Positions 6,509 through 9,717 of a stretch of 9,717 nucleotides of DNA are shown one piece after another. Position 1 is the first letter of the stretch. Every line of letters begins with the position of its first letter. Under the pieces are notes generated by a model that was not told where the DNA came from, searched no databases, and worked only from the letters and a program-made list of their open reading frames with translations. A program made the translations under genes and the position numbers. This DNA is from CAZHOS01 sp964534605 (GTDB lineage: Bacteria; Patescibacteriota; Saccharimonadia; Saccharimonadales; VXPC01), in assembly GCA_964534605.1 (NCBI GenBank), contig CAZHOS010000025.1:1-9717 (forward strand), in the 5' to 3' direction.

Positions 6509-6662
6509 TCACGTGTTTATTGCTGGCCTGACTCTTGACGTCCCGCCAAAGGGTAAGCTCGAGCTGCGAGCCACTGGATATCAGCCCGCAAGAACTCGAT
6601 CAGTTCATTGCAGAGGTAGAAGCAGGCAGACAGTCATATCTTCTGTATATAGACGGATATAA
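6453..6662 (+). CDS. Small frame overlapping the acidic gene (69 aa), probably real only in its first half
   Basis: Not recognised. ATG at 6453 lies inside the acidic gene, with GAGGAG ten bases before (a long spacing). Residues 18-35 (GDDHVFIAGLTLDVPPKG) look like genuine beta-rich protein, but from about residue 37 the product becomes Arg- and Cys-rich in a way typical of an out-of-frame translation. Over the same bases the +1 frame reads EPLDISPQELDQFIAEVEAG, which looks genuine. The simplest reading is one gene of about 72 aa running from 6453 to 6669 with a +1 change of frame somewhere in 6532-6660. Alternatives: two separate genes, a recent frameshift mutation, or a sequencing error. 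Confidence 0.4.
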   Translation: MIDHHNRAQAQKGCADGDDHVFIAGLTLDVPPKGKLELRATGYQPARTRSVHCRGRSRQTVISSVYRRI

Positions 6663-6669
6663 GTGCTAG
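6535..6669 (+). CDS. C-terminal frame of the last small gene (44 codons), joined by frameshift or separate TTG start
   Basis: This frame is open from just after a TGA at 6529 to TAG at 6667. Its only non-ATG start is TTG at 6535, which has no visible ribosome site. Residues 11-44 (from CEPLDISPQELDQFIAE to YLLYIDGYKC) are convincingly protein-like: an acidic amphipathic helix followed by a strand. That contrasts with the Arg-rich reading of the overlapping frame. It is therefore more likely the true C-terminus of the gene starting at 6453, reached by a +1 shift, than an independent gene. The strong terminator begins 57 bases after its stop, marking the end of the unit. Confidence 0.4.
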   Translation: MTSRQRVSSSCEPLDISPQELDQFIAEVEAGRQSYLLYIDGYKC

Positions 6670-6725
6670 TTCACAGACCGTCTATAGCATCTACACGAAA
6701 AGATCCACTAACCGCTTAGGCAACC

Positions 6726-6752
6726 AAGCCACCCCTCCGGGGGTGGCTTTTT
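6726..6752 (+). terminator. Strong intrinsic terminator of the small-gene unit
   Basis: AAGCCACCCC pairs with GGGGTGGCTT (10 bp) around the loop TCCG. The loop is a UNCG-type tetraloop closed by C-G, an especially stable fold. Five T (6748-6752) overlap and follow the stem, then GCTTT. It works rightward only; read leftward there is no T-run after the stem. Confidence 0.92.
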
Positions 6753-6827
6753 GCTTTGTCTATTTGTATGTATTCTACATTTATAATAAATAACCACACT
6801 GGCAGTAAAGAGAAGACACCCCCATCA

Positions 6828-6859
6828 CATACGCGCCCCGTCTTGCGGGGCAACGTATG
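6828..6859. other. GC-rich hairpin between convergent transcription units
   Basis: CATACG (6828-6833) pairs with CGTATG (6854-6859), and GCCCCG (6835-6840) with CGGGGC (6846-6851), loop TCTTG, with a small internal bulge. No T-run follows on either strand. It lies 17 nt past the stop of the leftward 215-aa gene, so it may be a U-poor terminator or an mRNA 3'-end stabiliser for the leftward operon. The rest of 6753-6827 is AT-rich with no gene seen. Confidence 0.45.
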
Positions 6860-6876
6860 CGATAAGTAGTGCAGGC

Positions 6877-7524
6877 TTAGATATCTCTCGCATGCTTATG
6901 GTACAAACCATCGACAGCTTGCCCGTCCTCTAGCTGCTCCATCTCCGCCAACAGGTCCTTTTCGGTCTTCAAGTGCTCGAGCCTTCTAGCCCGTCTGCGA
7001 ACAGAAGGCGCAGGCGACCCCAGTGATTTTGGCCGCTCCGGCTCTGCAGCTAAATCGACATTGCCAAACATCTCCTCGAAAGAAGGAGGCTCAAAGGGCT
7101 CTTCTTGGCCCAACTCTAGCCGCACAATCTCCGTCTGAGCCCAAGCGTAAAAAGATTTGGGGCTGCCCCAATCGCTCTTCCTAATTCGCTCGAAAGGCAC
7201 CGCCTTTTGACGCATAGCGATAGCTAAGTCTTCACAATTTTCTATAAAGACGTGCTGTGCCAGATCTTGATGATTATCGACGTACACTCCGTAAAGCGAA
7301 TCTAGATGAGACCTCACTGTCATGCCTGCCAGCAACGATCCTGTAAGGCTACTACCGACTACTATTCCGATAAACAGCCACCAATCAGCGGCTTCTGTAA
7401 TCACCAGAAAACACACAGCAGCGGTAACCGGAAGGAGCATTGATCTAGCATATAGCTGCTGCGCGGTAAGCCGCCATATTAATCTGGCGTACACCCCTTT
7501 TCGCTTAGCTTGTTTGTCCGTCAT
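6877..7524 (-). CDS. Membrane protein of unknown function with two TM helices and a cytoplasmic domain (215 aa)
   Basis: Not recognised. A basic N-terminus (KQAKRKG...RLIWRL) is followed by two hydrophobic helices at about 28-45 and 48-69, separated by a very short turn (ADWW). This hairpin would leave both ends in the cytoplasm by the positive-inside rule. Residues 75-140 form a folded-looking region (DNHQDLAQHVFIENCEDLAIAMRQ, then SPKSFYAWAQTEIVRLELG). Residues 140-175 are Pro/Glu-rich and probably disordered. Residues 176-202 are a charged helix or coiled coil (RRRARRLEHLKTEKDLLAEMEQ). ATG start with GGAGAT five bases upstream. It is the last gene of the leftward right-hand block, 89 nt after the transporter gene, and may share its message. 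Confidence 0.8.
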   Translation of the reverse strand: MTDKQAKRKGVYARLIWRLTAQQLYARSMLLPVTAAVCFLVITEAADWWLFIGIVVGSSLTGSLLAGMTVRSHLDSLYGVYVDNHQDLAQHVFIENCEDLAIAMRQKAVPFERIRKSDWGSPKSFYAWAQTEIVRLELGQEEPFEPPSFEEMFGNVDLAAEPERPKSLGSPAPSVRRRARRLEHLKTEKDLLAEMEQLEDGQAVDGLYHKHARDI

Positions 7525-7613
7525 GCGGATCTCCAGTGTGGTTTTAAGGTACGAGGAGCTTCCCCGACCTACAAATAATCACACCGCTACCGACCAAACG
7601 CAAGCATAAGCGC

Positions 7614-8480
7614 TTAGATGCCACTAATTAAGCATGCAGCGATCAGAACTATAGCTCCAGCTGCAATCTTGCGCCTCATATTCGCCCGCTCATGCAATAA
7701 AAAAGCTGCCAGTAGCACACTCGTCACCACCTGTGCGTTCGTTAGTACCGAAACCAGCCCTCTGTCCTCTCCGGCCTCGTTAAATGTTATATACAGAACA
7801 ATAAAGTAGCCCAAACTCGTCAGGCTAGCATAGAGCATATCTAGTAGTTTCTCTGGCTTCTCTCTTAAATAATCTATATCCCTCGCAAGATGCTTCCATC
7901 CCAATACCACACCCAGCAAGGCCGTGCCTAGATAGGTGATTAGCAGGAATAAGCTGAGGCTAGATACATCAGACAGCTTGGCCAAAAGCACACTATTTAG
8001 GCCAAACGATACAGCCGACAGGCCTATGAGCAGTATCCCTTTTATCTCAGCCTTATGCTTTACTCCTATAGAGATCAGATAGATCGCTGATGCCAGCAGC
8101 ACCATGCCAATGACCTGAAGGGAGCTGTATCTAGTCCCGAGTATCGGCATAGCAAGTAGTGCCGTCCAAACGAGCTTGGACGACAGCGCGACCTGGATGG
8201 TGCCTGTATCTATAGACCTCTGGCCATAGAAAAAAATTACATTGCCAAACACCATCGTCAGGCACACAAAGAGAATCAACACCCACTCATCTGCAAGAAT
8301 AGACAGGTCTGGCAGCCCAAAAGGCGCGGTAGCGGCAAAGCCTACTAAGCCTGCAATGCCAAGGAAGAGGGTAGAAAAGTTTGTAGGATGTATATCTACG
8401 TTGTTGGTCGCCGACTTTGCCGCCACGCTGTAAAAAGCCCTGATGATAATAGCCCCAGCCATAAAAACGAGCCAGTGCAT
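7614..8480 (-). CDS. EamA/DMT-family transporter
   Basis: Drug/metabolite transporter superfamily permease of the inner membrane. The 288-aa length and ten hydrophobic helices in two five-helix halves (about 1-137 and 145-288) fit the EamA family. The first half closes with VIGMVLLASAIYLISIGV (123-140), and the second with FLLHERANMRRKIAAGAIVL (260-279), the usual LxE...G pattern of each EamA repeat. The substrate cannot be read from sequence; relatives export or import amino acids, sugars, nucleotides or drugs. The ATG directly abuts the TAG of the Nudix gene, with GGAG six bases upstream inside that gene, so the two are translationally coupled. In a reduced, host-dependent cell such a carrier could serve uptake of metabolites, which is inference only. 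Confidence 0.9.
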   Translation of the reverse strand: MHWLVFMAGAIIIRAFYSVAAKSATNNVDIHPTNFSTLFLGIAGLVGFAATAPFGLPDLSILADEWVLILFVCLTMVFGNVIFFYGQRSIDTGTIQVALSSKLVWTALLAMPILGTRYSSLQVIGMVLLASAIYLISIGVKHKAEIKGILLIGLSAVSFGLNSVLLAKLSDVSSLSLFLLITYLGTALLGVVLGWKHLARDIDYLREKPEKLLDMLYASLTSLGYFIVLYITFNEAGEDRGLVSVLTNAQVVTSVLLAAFLLHERANMRRKIAAGAIVLIAACLISGI

Positions 8481-8918
8481 CTACTTCTCCCCCATTAGCT
8501 CTGAAAACGCCTCTCTTTGGGGCTCGTACTCGATGTGATCAAGAAACTCTTCTGGTACGACCCATTTGTACTCATCGTGCTCCCAGCTGATTTTCACATA
8601 GTCAGATGTGGCTGTCGCTTGGTAATGGGTCCACTCGGTCTGGTGGACGCTACTGTCTACTTTAACCACTCTTACTGGGCTGCTACAAATTTTTTCAATA
8701 TCCTTAATCTTAAGGCTTGTCTCTTCCATAATCTCTCTGTAAACCGCGGCCATAGGGTCCTCTCCCTGTTCTAAAATGCCGCCAGGCATATCCCATTGAA
8801 GTGGCCGCGTTGGAGCTTTTGCTCCTCTGAGCAATAATAGTATCCTTTTCTGCTCAGGATCCCATACAAAGCACTTCACCACCCTGTAATCTAGCTCCTC
8901 TTTTCCATCGTCTTTCAT
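8481..8918 (-). CDS. Nudix hydrolase
   Basis: Hydrolyses nucleoside diphosphates linked to another moiety, using Mg2+. The 145-aa product carries a full Nudix box at 47-69: G47, E53, R61, E62, E65, E66 and L69 in the G-x5-E-x7-R-E-x2-E-E-x-G-L arrangement, with Ser68 replacing the usual Gly. Flanking strands fit the fold: YRVVKCFVWDPEQKRILLLLR before it and HYQATATSDYVKISWEHDEYKWV after it. The WDMPGGILEQGE entry to the box is typical of broad-range (d)NTP or sugar-nucleotide pyrophosphatases; the exact substrate cannot be named. ATG follows the nuclease stop by a single base and has no good ribosome site, so it depends on coupling. The downstream transporter abuts its stop. A role in nucleotide clean-up beside the nuclease is possible. 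Confidence 0.93.
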   Translation of the reverse strand: MKDDGKEELDYRVVKCFVWDPEQKRILLLLRGAKAPTRPLQWDMPGGILEQGEDPMAAVYREIMEETSLKIKDIEKICSSPVRVVKVDSSVHQTEWTHYQATATSDYVKISWEHDEYKWVVPEEFLDHIEYEPQREAFSELMGEK

Positions 8919-8919
8919 C

Positions 8920-9699
8920 TTATTTCTTTTGTCTTGTCCTGAGAGCTTCGAGGGTCAGCTTCAGGCGTTCGGCAGTGTAGTTGCAGTGTTCGCAGTCTGG
9001 GTCGTTGGCGGGCATGTCGCCTTCTAGGCACTTCTTGACGTTCTTTACCTCTTCGTCCACCCAGCCACTATTACCCTCGTACGGGAAGACATTGGTGCGG
9101 AACTCGACCTTGTCGTCAAAACGTGGATTATTCTGTATGCCATTGGCGTACACGAAATAGCCGGTGTCGCTGGTTGGGAAGCCGTTTTGTTTGAACAGCC
9201 ACTGATAGACTTCCATCTGCCGGCGGTACGCATCGTGCCAGCCACCTGGTGGATCTAGGTCGGTGATCTCTTTCTTCTTGGCCGTGGCCTTGTAGTCGAC
9301 GATTATTAGTTCTCCCTTGGGGTTAATCCAGACGTCGTCCACCCCGCCGAATATCATCAGATTCGTATCTTCGTGCAGGTGCTGAATGCCTGTAAAGGTA
9401 TGTCGCCAAGTGTCGAGGTCTTTGTGTGCAAAGGGTTTAGCGTCTACCTTGAACTTCTTTTGCAGTGGATGCTGCTCACCCTTGGCCCTATATATATCAA
9501 ACTCGTTCTTAAACAACTCGTCGACAGCGCTATTTATAAGGAAAGGTGGCATACTCGGCTGCTTGATCTTCAGCCGCTGATCCAGCCAAAAACACCTTGG
9601 ACAGCGCAAAAACATCTCGATCTTACTACGACTCACCTTATAAGCCTCAGTCTGCCCAGGCCGGTATGGCTGCGTCTGTCTACCTCTCCAATAGTTCAT
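8920..9699 (-). CDS. PD-(D/E)XK nuclease, RecB/Cas4-like family
   Basis: Predicted metal-dependent DNA nuclease of the RecB-type PD-(D/E)XK fold. Visible core: motif II GGVDD (118-122), motif III IIVDYKAT with D135 and K137, and the RecB-family motif Q161-x3-Y165 (QMEVYQW). Two CxxC pairs flank the domain: C33/C36 (RCPRC) and C236/C239 (CEHC). They could hold an Fe-S cluster or Zn, though the pattern (2+2) differs from the 1+3 of classical Cas4/AddB. There is no helicase domain and no CRISPR array or cas gene in view, so a stand-alone repair, recombination or DNA-uptake role is more likely than adaptation. Start ATG 9699 has GGGAGG only one base before it, oddly close. GTG at residue 22 (just before SRSKIEMF) is an alternative. 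It heads the operon with Nudix and transporter genes. Confidence 0.88.
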   Translation of the reverse strand: MNYWRGRQTQPYRPGQTEAYKVSRSKIEMFLRCPRCFWLDQRLKIKQPSMPPFLINSAVDELFKNEFDIYRAKGEQHPLQKKFKVDAKPFAHKDLDTWRHTFTGIQHLHEDTNLMIFGGVDDVWINPKGELIIVDYKATAKKKEITDLDPPGGWHDAYRRQMEVYQWLFKQNGFPTSDTGYFVYANGIQNNPRFDDKVEFRTNVFPYEGNSGWVDEEVKNVKKCLEGDMPANDPDCEHCNYTAERLKLTLEALRTRQKK

Positions 9700-9717
9700 G
9701 CCTCCCAGTCTAGCATG

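Noticed and set aside
6499..6531. 10-codon frame MEMITCLLLA ending just before the TTG of the 44-codon frame
   Set aside because: No ribosome site and too short to support. Readthrough of its TGA into the next frame is possible but less simple than a frame change from 6453.
8920..9699. Cas4 of a CRISPR system
   Set aside because: No repeats, cas1 or cas2 in the window, and the Cys pattern differs; a stand-alone RecB-type nuclease fits better.

Overview
The window looks like a chromosomal piece of a Candidate Phyla Radiation (Patescibacteria) bacterium, most likely Saccharibacteria (TM7) or a close relative. This is an inference from the style of the recognisable proteins: a SecA with an extra charged segment before the YGTNNEFGFDYLRDN motif, a divergent SerRS, a short-form hibernation factor, a compact RecB-type nuclease, and many tiny genes. 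The long reading frames contain no in-frame TGA and some genes end in TGA, so the standard bacterial code fits and the TGA=Gly code of Gracilibacteria/Absconditabacteria does not. I could not run a database search.

Layout. All recognisable housekeeping genes read leftward (- strand). From the right end: a PD-(D/E)XK RecB-family nuclease, a Nudix hydrolase, an EamA/DMT transporter and a two-TM protein of unknown function (9699 to 6877). The first three are almost contiguous (1-nt gap, then abutting stop/start), so they form one transcription unit. At the left: an unrecognised 227-aa gene, serS, a possible 78-aa gene, hpf (ribosome hibernation factor), a small terminator and secA, which runs off the left edge. 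This left block serves translation and protein export.

Between the two leftward blocks lies the odd part: 5400 to 6750 on the + strand. It holds about six very small, tightly packed or overlapping genes (119, 62, 54, 21, 66 and about 70 aa). Several have strong Shine-Dalgarno sites. An AT-rich divergent promoter island with a perfect TTGACA precedes them, then a leader that can fold into a long interrupted stem. A textbook intrinsic terminator with a C(UCCG)G loop closes the unit. One product is a single-pass membrane protein with TatA/E-like layout, one is a 21-residue micropeptide and one is strongly acidic. The last gene seems to need a +1 frame change to read its best C-terminus. None is recognised, and this is the best candidate here for an undescribed system.

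Between the convergent ends of the small-gene unit and the right-hand operon (6670-6876) are the terminator, an AT-rich stretch and a second GC-rich hairpin. I saw no tRNA, rRNA, CRISPR array or insertion sequence.
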